This document shows positions 24,931 through 38,000 of a stretch of DNA of 64,000 nt, piece after piece. Under the pieces are notes generated by a model that made no database searches, was not told where the DNA came from, and saw only the letters and a program-made list of their open reading frames with translations. The position numbers and the translations under genes were made by a program. Position 1 is the first letter of the stretch. Each line of letters opens with the position of its first letter. This stretch comes from Patiria pectinifera (lineage: Eukaryota > Echinodermata > Asteroidea > Valvatida > Asterinidae). The stretch covers positions 806,001 to 870,000 of the forward strand of contig CM057137.1 of assembly GCA_029964075.1 (NCBI GenBank), read 5' to 3'.

Positions 24931-26132
24931 ATTAATGAGTGGATTTTTTTGACAATCATTTCATACGTTTCAAAAAGCATCAACATAGATGAATATCTTA
25001 AAACAGCGAAAATGAGAGAGTGGTGATTAAATGTAAGAATTAAATGATGAGAGCTGCCAATCATGAGAAAAGTATTCGAAAGTATCACGTCCCAGTGAAG
25101 TCAATTAAAATTAAAAACAAAATACATGGAAAAGATGTGCACAGTCACAAATCAATAGATGGCCGCCTGATTCCTTTACATTTGCTGTGTACTCGGACTT
25201 TGAAGTTTAGCGACGATCTTGTCCATGACTTTAATGTTCCAGACTCATTTTCCTTTATAAAGCGACCACTGCCCATAATTATGAAACATTTAATGTTTGG
25301 ATACTTGGTTTGTTAAATGTTTTGCTTGTATACAAAAAATGCTTATATATGCGAAATTGTTCATTTTAATTATTTGAAATCATTTCGTTGTAACGTATTG
25401 TGAGTTTTTTTGGTGAGTTTCGAAGGAGTTACTTATTGTCAGATATTGGATTTTTGTATTGTTAAAAGTTTACTTTATGTACATTTCAAACGAAAACACT
25501 TTCATCAAAATGTAAATGTAGCGGCCAAATCTTAATTGCAACTTCAAATGTACTTATCAAAACTTTAAATAACAAATATTCAAAACAATTGTAAATTTCT
25601 TAGAGTATAGTAAAGTTTTCTTGAAGGATTTAGCTACGTCATAACAAACCTGCTCTTGGTGTTCAATACACGTGTACATGTATATAAAAAATATGTATAG
25701 GCCTACGCTTTATACATGTATATTTCTGAATTTTGTTGAAAATCGATATTGTTAAAAAAAATATTATAGATACTTGTTCTCGTAATCTGATCAGAGTGTG
25801 GCATTCTCTTCATTGCATTATCTGTAAACAGTATTTCATGGCTGAGCCTGAAACTGTACATATATATCCGAGTTTTATTAATTACGAATTATATTGAATA
25901 TTGATACAAATAATAATTATGCAGTAATTGTCACAGAATTCGACTCCGATTATTAAAAGCAGTTTACATTTTTGTACATGTGAAGGTATGGCAGAGTTAT
26001 ATAATTATGTAGCAATTCAAATACATGTATTTAGCTGTTGGTGGTATAAGTTAAGTATTTAATCGGAAGGTATGACAGTGATTTTGACGATATAATCTTT
26101 CTTATTTCAATATTGTATTGACAAACGAGAAA

Positions 26133-26138
26133 AATAAA
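26133..26138 (+). terminator. candidate polyadenylation signal, gene 4
   Basis: AATAAA about 1.2 kb past the stop codon, at the end of an AT-rich stretch typical of a 3' UTR. Confidence 0.45.
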
Positions 26139-26598
26139 CATTTTCATTTATGAAAATTGAATACATGACTATTGTTATTCGTGTATACAATGATTTTAAC
26201 CGCATGAATTAATCTGTTTTGGACATCATAATGTCTTTGCAAGGCCTTTAAATCTTCGTTATATAAACGGTAAACCATGAACGCGAACGGAATCGAAGTC
26301 ACGCAAATGGAAAGATTGCCTCATCTTCGAAACCAATTTTGTTTTCCCAAACATCAGGACCAGCCATTTTTAATCAGTATCTGACAGGCAAATAAAAAAT
26401 GCCCCACCCAAAGAGTGTCGTCTTTCAATGGACTGATTTGCATAATTTAATTAACTTGACACCTGTTGCCTTTTGACAAATATAGCACGCGCATCATATA
26501 TACAGACTATGATAGGCATACCCAGTGATTAAAACTGAGAGACAACGCCTACCTTACAAACTTCACGTTTGGCTGCAACATCTGTTTCCAGCAAATAG

Positions 26599-26889
26599 TC
26601 ATTTGTATCGTCGCTTTACCAAAAAAATAAGCAACGACGCTTTTTTCTACAAATTTCAATACATGCGACCACATCTGTGTTGGATCAGTCATTATCTATG
26701 ATACGGTAGGCCACTTGCATATTTTGTGGGCGTAAATAGTCATAAGGATATTCATTTGTATCGTCGCTTTACCAAAAAAATAAGCAACGACGCTTTTTTT
26801 CTACAAATTTCAATACATGCGACCACATCTGTGTTGGATCAGTCATTATCTATGATACAGTAGGCCACTTGCATATTTTTAGGGCGTAA
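26599..26889. repeat. tandem duplication of about 138 bp, spaced 153 bp
   Basis: Copies at 26599-26736 and 26752-26889 are nearly identical, both running from TCATTTGTATCGTCGCTTTA to GGGCGTAA. Only a handful of bases differ, so the duplication is recent. Confidence 0.9.
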
Positions 26890-29022
26890 CATTTACGGTG
26901 AGGAATCCAAAGTGAAAGTAGTGGAAGATTAAGGATATTTTTTTCTTGATGACGACTTCTATAGTCGTACAAATAATTTATTTCAGTCGTAGGTTTCACT
27001 TTAACAGTATTAAAGATCTTTAGTTTTGAACAAAAGTTCTCAATTTATAATTGGCAATTTTTATTCATAATTTCTTTGCAATTTAGAGTCCAGATAACCT
27101 GCTTATTCTACATGTAGGCTTACAGTCTACGAAATTACTGTAAACATTACCACGATTACATGTATATAGCTAGTTTGAAAAAATGCATTTAAATTATTGT
27201 TTATTTCCTTTAAACACAAAACTGGAACGCAGATATGAGGTTTTATATGGAATCCCCGCGTTTAAGGAAACATGCTGACTCGTTTGAATGCACTGGTTGA
27301 ATTTAATAAAGCAAGTGTATAATTTTAATGCGCATGTAGTGAAGCTACAATTGATGATCCGTCCTTTCCAAAACAATGCGACTGTGTATGATACCGCATT
27401 CGACATTATGTGTTTCTCGGATAAGGCGTGGTGCCTTTTTCAACACTGTCATCCTGCATATTTATCTTTCGGGAGAGCTGTCGTATCATTTTTTCAAAAC
27501 CAATTTGTCATGTTCGCGGAGAGACGCTGAAAATGAATTAAAATGAGCATTGGATTCAAGCGACGTACGTGCATGACAAAGCAATGATGTGCGACACAGC
27601 TGCTACAGCATAATTGTTATGGTATGAAGTTTACAAAAACACAGTCTCCAGTCATGTGTTTGTATTGCATCCAGTATTTCCTATTGTCCTTTTTGTCATT
27701 TGGTGTCATGTTATTGCTTACTTAGTCTGTGTATATATCCAAGCAACAACTTTTTCCCCGTCAATATCGAAGATGACGAAATAAAACTGTCAACTGTATT
27801 TAGAAATATGGGTACACGAGAAACATGTCCTGACCAAATCATGATATTTAACCTTTTGCCTCAACTAAGGGCTTCAAAAGTCAATTGGTATTGTCCGCCA
27901 TTATTCTATGGTGACATACCAATTTCATTTTAATTGCCTACTCCAGTCGAAAGCAATGCATTCGGGTTATTTAATATAATCAACACATATTGCTGTTAAT
28001 ATTCGAAACACAGAAGAGACTACTTTATTCCAAGAAAGAAGGATGACGTAATGGCCTAGTTCACCTGTCGTACATATTCAATTGTTGCACGTCAAGGAAC
28101 GTTCGCTAATTGTGCGGGTTATGCATGTTAGTAGTCATTGTGAAGATCAGTCTTAAAAGGTTGGTACGTGGGTGTGGTAGTACTTAATGCAAAATGGGAA
28201 CTAATTCCATGAAATCCTTTAAACACGGAAGTAAACCGCGTTTGAAAACCAGGAAAACTACTGTTTTTACCCGTTTTAGGTAGTCTGTAGAAGTTATTTT
28301 CCTTCTGTCAAGTAATCTAAGTTTTATAATCAATTTGCTGCAACCAGACGTCAGAAAATACATGCGTAATTAAAGTAACAATTATTTTATTGTCAAATCT
28401 TATTATGTTTTTAGATGATAATACATGTAATGGCATTTATGTTTGTATACCGACCGTGTATTACGTACGTATGAGGACAGTGTTCTCCGTGTGCACGAAG
28501 TGGTCATTATCTACACGTTAGAAATATACCGGTACTCCTCCAACGTCGCTTTTTAATATAACCCCAACTACTCGTTTTAAATAGGCGTTTGATCACAATC
28601 CTTTGCCTGTGTTTAAATAACGAGGCGGGTTGGATTGTGTAGCACACTACAAACTTGGCGCTGAGGCATTCACCCACGGATCCCAAGGTCCTTAGCATAT
28701 TAATTTCAGAACAGACAACGCTCAGTTTTTACTGTAGGTTTGCACCGGCATGTGGCATGTTACGAGACAACAATTACAAGATTGTTCGTTTCATTCGGGG
28801 ATGATGTTTGTACAGCTTTCTTATGCATCGATCGCGTTTCTGGATTGAGGTCAGCACAACCTGTGGAATTTACGAGAAGACGATTATCACGAAGTCGGTT
28901 CCTGTACTCCCCTATGTCACGATCTCTTTTCTGTTCAGATTTTGTTCACGACACCAAGTAAAAAAGGGAGGTTTAATCTTGTCTACCGTTGTTTTAGGCA
29001 AGGAGGATATAGAATACTAACG

Positions 29023-32000
29023 ATGTCTGGGTTGAGGCGCTGTATGTTCGTTCTTCACGTTGCCATGGTATTCTTCATCAGTAACACACATGGGCAAGGT
29101 AAGATCACCTTACTCCGTTCATCTCCAGTTTGATTTCCATGTGTCTATCGTCACTGTGTACTTAGTGTGGTATTGGCGTTAAGACCTGTGTGCTGATTAT
29201 ACCCAACATTAAAGTCACACTTGTAGTGTTAGATTTAACACCGGCGGTGTCTTTATCGGTTTTAAATGTTTACACCACCGGTATTAAATTTACACTGGAG
29301 TTTTTGCTGTGCAGCTAATGGTTTTATTGACACACATGTCTCTGCTCAACATGGTCAAATAACTACATGTGTGATGGAGGTTTCTTTTGTTTTTTTTTCT
29401 GAATAATCCTTTTGTATAATTTGACAATGAGATGCTAACTGTAGCTTCCGTTTTGGTTGCCATTTGCATAAGTTAATTATGAATGTGCGCATTTCTTACA
29501 TCACGCATGATCGGTTAATTGCTGTCACAGCATGCCACCTTATAAATATTGTCGGTTCCATAATTAATCACAAACCAAAGGATCCGGGGTTTACTAAATG
29601 CCGTTGATTGTTTTGCTAGCTTCAGTTTTACAAGTATGGAGCAACAAATAAATGTTAAAAAAATTATGTCATGAAATTGAGACATATATGATCTTGACAC
29701 CTTTTACGCAGCCGCTACTTTAGTCCGTTGTGTGGTCTTGCTATTGCGTTTGTGTGATGTTTACGCCGAAGTGCATCAATAATATATTAGCGTTTCATTA
29801 ATATGATCAGCAGCAATATTCAAAGCGGCCGGTTATACTGATATTATTGAGCACAGCCATTGCAATGCAATCTATTTGTAATTCGACAGCCAACTCGAAA
29901 CGGATTATTTATTCAAAGCCTATTTAATGAAAGGATTTCAATGTTACCAAACATGCTATGGCGGTATTTGCAGTAAGATACACATTTTCACCTTTCGGTT
30001 AAAAAGTCCTTTGAAAATGTCCTTCTCAAACGTGTTGTAAATATGTGATGGCATATTTTTACATTGGCATTCTGAATGGTTCGAATATATTGATGTTAAA
30101 AAAGGTTAAAATAATTCTTATTTTAAGTACTGCGGAAGCTTCTTTTAAATGTTTAAGTGTTCTGGAAGCACTGCTGAAATCAACATTTCTCAGAACAAGG
30201 TCTGTGCGATTGCTTTAAGACGTAATCTTGCGTATTTCAAACAACCAGTTCGATATATTTAAACCAGAATTATATAAAATACCTGGAAATTTGACGTGGT
30301 ATTGTGACATGGAAATACTATTTGACATTTCATCAAACAACATAAGTACCAAGAAGGGTGATATTGTAGTTAAAATATTTATACAGCGTCAATGCTTGGA
30401 TAATAGTCTAGGTATCCATACTAGAGTGCGGTGTGAGTAAACTGATTTTGTTTTGCTGAAAGATTACTTACCTTTTTTTGTGCTCCGTGGACAGAACTTT
30501 AAAACGGCGTTGTGTTTAAAATTCCGTAACTTGATAAGTACATGCGTGATTTGAATGATTCTTGTACCAAAAGAAAGCTTAATAATTGGGCTTTCATATC
30601 CTACAGATTTTTTTTTTACTCACCCTGTATAGGTATATAGTATATTCTGTCGGTGGTAAAGTATGATTCAACATCGCAATTGACCCAGAATCATCGCAGC
30701 CCACTGCGCTATATATACACATCATCCGTTGCCATATTTGCTTGGTATCGGTCTTCGTATTTGTGCAGCCTGCTCGGGTTTCCATAGAGGAACGATTGTC
30801 ATTATTGTCGTGTGGTGATGGCTCTCGTCACGTGACATTCTCCCTTCTGCGAAACCAAATTACTTTAATTTGAAGGTGTGGCTACAGAGGAAAAAACAAA
30901 TTAACAAACTGTTCTGCCCACGTTACAATTTAATCTTTCGTAGCTAAGTGCGTTTGTGATTGAATTGCTTTTGTGGTGTCGTTTTGGGGGGTTTTTCCCC
31001 CGAAATGTTATTATTTTGTTTTTGATCGAATTAATGTTTTGTTCCAATTGACCAGTATTTTTTTGTGTTCAGAAATAAGGCTTTTATGATTGCTTTCCTT
31101 TTCTCCTATCTATAAAATAATTAAAAAATGGATTGGACATTTTATATCAAGGACCGCTAGAAAGAGAACTAGACTTTTTTTTTTTTACTGATCTTTGAAA
31201 AAAATGAGAAATCTTGAAAGTTGATTTCTATTATTGAATGACTTATTCAAACAAACCAATTGAAACCTGTATATGAGGTTGCTTCAAAATAATGTCAACA
31301 CTATTATTGTCTTAAGGACTAACGAGATAATACATGTGAATGATTTGATATACGCGTCAATCCTTAATTTAAGTGGTAAATGTTCAAGGACTTAGGCTAC
31401 CTCTCAGGCTCGAACCAAGACTACTAAACTGGATTTTTTTTGTAAAATAAATACTGCCCAGTCAACATTTTTATCCAGTGACTTTCGACGAGCAGTTTGT
31501 ATCGAGTAGGGAGGAAACAATCACTGCTGTTGACTGCCCCATTGAACATATCGAATTCTCGGGGTTGTTGAGACTGGAATATTACATAAAGGAAGGCATA
31601 TATTTGGGTCAATAGAAAGATATTGAATGCACAATAGCCCAGCGTACATCAAGGACAACTTGAATTGACCTATAATGTGTAGTGTTACTCCGTGTTGGGC
31701 AGGGCGCCTGTTTTTTGGGGGCGATTGCGTATGTAAGGTAGTTACCGTTTTATAGCCTCAAGAAATCGATATGCCAGATTCGAACAATACGGAGGGGAAA
31801 TTCTCATTGTCGAATGTTTACAGTAAGCAAAGTAATTACTCTTAATTATAATGTTGGTGTGTGGCTTCGTACTCACACATTATCGATGTACAGCAATTTG
31901 TATTCCACCTGCAGCAACGTTTTTTTCCCGTCAGATTCGATTCTCAGGTTTTTTTTGTATTGTATTGTTTTTTTTCCATTTGTCACAAATTAATATAATG

Positions 32001-35000
32001 CAAATGCAACAGATTATTTACTACAACAATAACTAAAATTAATAGAATGCTAATACATGTACAACACTTTGATCAATTAAACATAAATGGTGACAGATGG
32101 GGGAACCAGGAAAAAAAGCCTAAGCTTATACAGAGCCTGGTCCCGTTTGTGAATAACTTATGAAATAAACAACAATTATAGCCATAGTTTAAAACAGTGG
32201 TCAATAAATTAATTAATTAATTATTTACTTGGCATAATAGTAGAAAACTTAAGGAAATTGAAATATGCATGTACTAATTTACAATATAACATTTAATTAT
32301 GATGGAGTGTGACTTATACAAATGTGAATATGAAGGTGTCGTATTGTACCACCTTTTCCAGTTACAACGTGGAAAACCTCCGAGGTTCATATTTTGACTC
32401 CATTGTGCAAAATGGATTAAGGCGTGTGTTTTACTATCAGTCTTACGAAAAAGGCATGGCTAAATTTATTCTGTAGTTTCTATCCGTTCGAGCCAAATCG
32501 GGTGATATTTTACAGAAATCTAATGCATAATTCTTTAAATCCAAAAGACCGTTGTAGAGAGACCTTTTTCTGTGATGCTTTGTTAATGTTATGTATTTTT
32601 TTCCTGCTCCCGACGACACTGTTCTCTGTCAGCCTTTTTATTGTAACAACTAATTTGTAAATTTATCTGACAGGCCAATTAAGACTTAAAATATCAAAAT
32701 TAGTGACACATTATTTGGCCACTCAAAGATCATGTAAAGAGTCACACTTTAGGTGCATCCACAATATTCTTCTCTCAAAATTCATCAGCTAAATGTCAGT
32801 ATCTCTCATCATCATAGAAGTGGGTCTACAAAGTAGATCCTTCTTTGATTTGATGAGTTTTCACATGTGAAATGCCAAAATATTATAGCGGTAAGATGAG
32901 AGGCAATGATAGACCTACAGAGACTTGGCGAGGGCGTAAACGTTAAATTTGTAGGAACCATGGTTCGTTTCTTTTCTTTTTCATCTACTAAAAAGTCTGT
33001 TATGATATTGATATTATATAATAATAATAATAATTTATTCATTTATAAAGCGCAAATTCCAATATGATTTTGTTCAAATGCGCCAATTGAAATGTGTGGT
33101 ACATTGTCTAGCACAGTACTTCATTGGTGTATGTTACTTCAACGCGGTTCCTATTAACAGACACCATCTTGAATTGTTTGGTTTTATTTTTTTTTTAATT
33201 AAGCAAAACAGCACTTTTTTATGGTGCCAATAAATGCATTTTTTATGCATACATTTTTTTTAACCCTGGCATGCCCAAACAGTATAAAACTGGTTTCAAT
33301 TGGAGCCCTGCATACATTACACAATATATATGACTACACATACCCGTACAATTACAAATACAACACCATAAAATGAAGGCACATGGAATTAATGCATACT
33401 ATTAAACAACTATTGCACCTGTTTGTAAAAAGACAAGCGGGAACGGGTTCTCTCGGTTTCGGAACCAATATTTTGCGCAGTTAAGTGCAGGTTTATAATC
33501 CACCTAAAACCTTCGTCCACAATAAGTCCGAATCCTTCTACCAAAGAAAGGAATTAATGCATACTATTAAACAACTTTTGTACCTGTTTGTAAAAAGACA
33601 AGCGGGAACGGGTTCTCTCGGTTTCGGAACCAATATATCGCGCAGTTAAGTGCAGGTTTATAATCCACCTAAAACCTTCGTCCACAATAAGTCCGAATCC
33701 TTCTACCAAAGAAAATAAGGTTAAGGCATTCAAGTACGTAATTAATTGGTCTCATCTGGGGAAAGGAGACATGCCTGCATTACTCTCCGTCTAATGGACC
33801 TCTTTCACAGAATCAGGCCTCTCTGCAATCAGAAAGAGAGAACCCTGTGACCTTGGAAGAATATATGCCTTGTTGACTTTAATTCTCTCTTTTTGGAAGA
33901 AGTCACGTTCAGCCGACGCTAAAAAATGAGTTTTCTTCACAATGCTGCTCGCATTCGACGTTTAAATTAGGGTTTCTGGGTTTTCCCCCGACCATTTTCG
34001 AGTACCAAATTCTGTTCTTGTTGAGGTTGAGCGATCATTACCACGAATGTACATGTCAGTTTTTCCGAACAAGACATGAAACCACTTTGAAAACTCTGAA
34101 ATTTTCAATTTTCACAAGAATATTAAACGTTTCCCGTGGATTTATTTTGCCATCTCATTTTAATAAACCCACTCATAGTTTAGGCTAAGAAATAATTGAT
34201 ACATTTTCAGATGAAATAACCGACAGAATTGAATCTTGTTCGTGCACAAAATTAATTACATCGTTCATTAATTATTTACGGCACATAATCCATTTCAAAC
34301 AGTACCGGTACATATCCATTAAATTATTTTCAATCAAGACCAATTTAGCTTATCTTTTTTTCTGATAAAATAATGGTTTCTTCTATAAACCTTTATCATG
34401 CTTACACCATTTCAGTCATGTTCCCTGTATCCAAAAAACTGTACTGAATAATAATATTTTTGTGCAAAAAGGAACCAGACTATTTCTCCTTCCAGCCTCG
34501 CTTTGGTTACGTTGATTTGATAAGGAAAAAAATCAAGATGACCGCAACATGATAACGGTCAATAGTCATATTGTTCACTAATATACACGCCCTCTCAATA
34601 ATGTTTTTTGAAACCTTTATAATATAATTAAAATGCAAACTTAAAATCCCCGGTAATTTTTTTGTTACGTTTAACCTGAACAAATTAATTACCAATCCGC
34701 TGCAGGTGTAATTACACTGTGTATGCAGAACCTAATTCATTACAAATTCCCGGATATAGGTATGATAAATACATGTAACACACTGCTGTACTACATTCAG
34801 GTGTAAAGAGCCAGCTTGGTCAACAGTGGCATGGCATCGTTGCCAAGAGAAGGATTCGTGACAAAGCGAAACTCTGTCACTACCTTCTCATTTTCCGGAC
34901 GAACAATAGAGGTATTGGCTGTTACTTAGCAACTCTAATGAATTATTCATTGCTATAGAAAAACACATCATCTTCCTGTAGGTGGGCAATAAAATTTAAT

Positions 35001-38000
35001 CGTCCCAGTTTTTAACTGGTTGGTTGACTGTTTTTATTGCAACGTTGGATCGTTGTCCGTGTAAAAGGTTTCAAAATTTTCATTTATTGCCTTCACTTAA
35101 TTGGGAAAGGTTTTCTGGGTTTGTAGAGTAGCATTTAAAGCGCGAAAACACGCCGAAGAATCTTGTTACAGTGGTATACAATACAATGCTGTGCCTGTGT
35201 GCATACATTTTTGGTTTAAACTTCGAATCTCCATTCCGTTGTCAAATTCGCACAGAGCGTCATTTGTGCAAAATCGGCAAGAAAAAAAAGTGATTTCGGA
35301 GTTTATTCAGCAAACAGTGAGTAAGCCTATGAACCCAATGGTAACCGAAAGCTCATAGAGTCGAACCCTGATAAGAAGAGCACTGTTATTACAATATTCT
35401 GCTAACAAAAACAAGCAAAATTTTAGGCCCCAAGTCTTTGGTTTTCTTTGTTTTTCTTTGTTTTCCATTATACAATGTACCTGTTATAACAAGGTAATTC
35501 GTGAAGTCCCAAGGACCTTGTTATAAAGGTGTTCAACTGTACTTGTGAAATCAAAGAAACCTCCATCAACAGCTATGGTCGATGCTTTTATACTCTCTTA
35601 TTTCAAGGGGTGAACATTTTACTCTCTAACTGAATCAGTGAATCTGGGGACAAAGACGTTTAGAGTGATTTATCCAATGTCTTAACCGTGATGTTTCACC
35701 TCAAATCGTCTGCTCCTTACTTTCAGTGGTAGAAGGATTAAAACCTCAAATATTGGAATTATATAAAAGAGTCATCATCACCAACAAACATATTGCAGTT
35801 TTGTCAACTTTTATCATTCAAATTAGCATGTCAATTCGTTTTAATATGTCATTTGTATGGGGTTGGCTTTTTATTGTTGTGTGCTATGTTGACTTAAGAA
35901 TTGTTTGTGCAATGTATCATGGTCCTCTCAATTTTTACTGTATTGTATTGGTTTATTTTTTGTATGAGTTCAGTGATCTGTGTAGAGTTTACTGTTATAT
36001 TGGTTTTATTGCGGTTTTATGTAATGTCATTGTTCAGAAATGCCAGTGGAAGCTGAATTTCTATACGTTTTAGTGTGGATATTAAACTTTAATTTGAAGG
36101 GAAAGAATTACGAATGTAAAAAAAAAAATTATTGAAAACAAAATGAAACTATTGTTGGTCGATATATATTTTTCTAAAGGTTATGCTGAAATCCAAATTT
36201 AATATGTTGCAAACAGTAACATTTGATTTGTTTCTGTTGCCACAGATTCTCGCTTCCTCGGCTGTTTCTACGACAACATCCCAAACCGGGTTCTTCCAAA
36301 CCTGACCTCTTGCAATGACGTCATGGGATTATGCAACAACGACTGCAACGCCAACGTCCCTTACTGCCAGAGCTCTACGGACATGTCCGTCACGACTTGT
36401 CTGGGCCTGTGTGCCCGCAAAGACTTCGTTTACGCGGGGGTCCAAGCCGGTACGCAGTGCTTCTGCGGCAGTCGTACGGCGAGGTACGATTTACACGGGG
36501 AGGTAGGCAACGAGGAATTGTACTTGTGCAGGTCTAACTGCAGCGGAGACAGTACGCAGAACTGCGGAAGCGACTTTCGGATGCGAATCTTTGAAATTGG
36601 TAAGCTTTACAATTATCATACTACAACAAAACAACTGAGCATGAATATATTGCCTTTGATGTGGAAGTCGCCGATTTATGTTTGTATTCGATTGGAACTG
36701 ATAAGAACTTGAAAGGGAAAAATACAGAGCAATGAGTCATTAGAGGGCGCTCTATGGTGGCGCATCTATCTTGTTGTTTTTCAATGATCCATAATCATAT
36801 AATCGTAATTATATAGAATAAAAGTGCATTCCTTACCTATGCCTGATTGAAACCGGACGTTATTTCGTATCCATGTGGAGTATGTTATCGTTTTATATGG
36901 TTATACATGTAATTAATTAATGAGAACCAATGACAGCAACATAGCTCTATGGTGGCGCATCTATCTTTTAGTTTTTGTATATCAATTCAATTCAGTTCAA
37001 TTCAATTTCAATTTCAAATTCAATTTATTCATCATACCAGCATGAAATTTTCCTTCTCACTTTGCACATAAAATTTACAGAAAATTAAATATATAAACAT
37101 ACAGTATACACGTTCAAACATTCAATGAAAAAGGCAATAAATTGTGCAGTAACTTCAAGCAATGGGGATTGGAGAATAAAAGTGCATTTCTTCCTCTATG
37201 CCTGATTGAAACCTGAAGTCATTTCGTATCCATGTGGAGTATATGTTATCGTAATTATATGGTTAGATTTAATTAATGAGAACCAATAACAGCAACATAG
37301 CTGGGGAATACTTGATTGATTGACAGGTTGTTTGCCCATTGATGCTCCTCCGAACTCGACGTTATCGCCGGCCAACGAAACCTTCTTTGAGACCGGTCGG
37401 ACCTTGAATATCTCTTGCCAAGACGGTTTCTTCCTAACCGGTCCAGGCAACTTGACGTGCCTCCCGGCTGGACAATGGAATCTCCCGCCGCCATCTTGCC
37501 TACCAGACGTCTGCGATGCGCCCGAGCCGCCGAATGGCACTCGCCCTGCCGAACGGCCCTCGAACGGCACTCGGGAGAGTTCGGAGTATCGTGGAGGGGA
37601 TACACTGGCTTTTGTGTGCATTGACACGAACGTCACAATCAACATCAGCTGTGTAGAGGGCGAGTGGCAAACTGACGGAATATGCCCAGGTGAGAATAGG
37701 GCCCAATTTCATGGAGCAGCTATGCAGACATTATGTGCTTAGCAAAATGTTGTGCTTATTTCCGTGCTTATAGTACGACCCAGATTAGGAATAACAAATG
37801 GGTTATTAAATACAAATGAGCTTTCGTGCGCATGCGTAATTGCACGTATGTAGTTCAAACCAAATGAACGACAGATTTCATTTTATGCTAATATGCGTAA
37901 TTGTAATGAGTTTAATGACGTCAAATGTGTTTTAGTGGGATCTATACAGATGAATTCCGAAGTTTTAAAATAATGAATGAAATATGACCCGCCTTTGGTG

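Larger units (their letters stand above)
24931..29022. other. spacer between gene 4 and gene 5
   Basis: Begins with the long AT-rich 3' UTR of gene 4 and ends with the promoter and 5' UTR of gene 5. It contains a direct duplication at 26599-26889. No gene found on either strand. Confidence 0.55.
29099..36245. other. intron 1 of gene 5 (7.1 kb)
   Basis: The largest intron in the window separates the signal exon from the WSC exon. It contains a short palindromic word set near 29240-29290 (ACACCGGCGGTGT, ACACCACCGGT), the repeat at 30455-30620, a (TAA)n plus TTTATTCATTTATAAAGCGC word near 33019-33055, and the duplication at 33385-33714. It also holds repeat copy A at 34443-34559. No further exon recognised. 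Confidence 0.6.

Noticed and set aside
24449-24952. Plus-strand 167-residue frame inside the gene 4 tail
   Set aside because: Out-of-frame shadow of the cytoplasmic exon, which joins the membrane exon in the correct phase and shares blocks with gene 3.
35726-36073. 115-residue hydrophobic frame upstream of the gene 5 WSC exon
   Set aside because: AT-rich, composition-driven, no splice support and no paralogous exon at that place in genes 3 or 4.
37196-37712. Minus-strand frames over the gene 5 sushi exon
   Set aside because: The plus strand encodes two four-Cys modules with splice sites; the minus frames are Gly/Arg-rich shadows.
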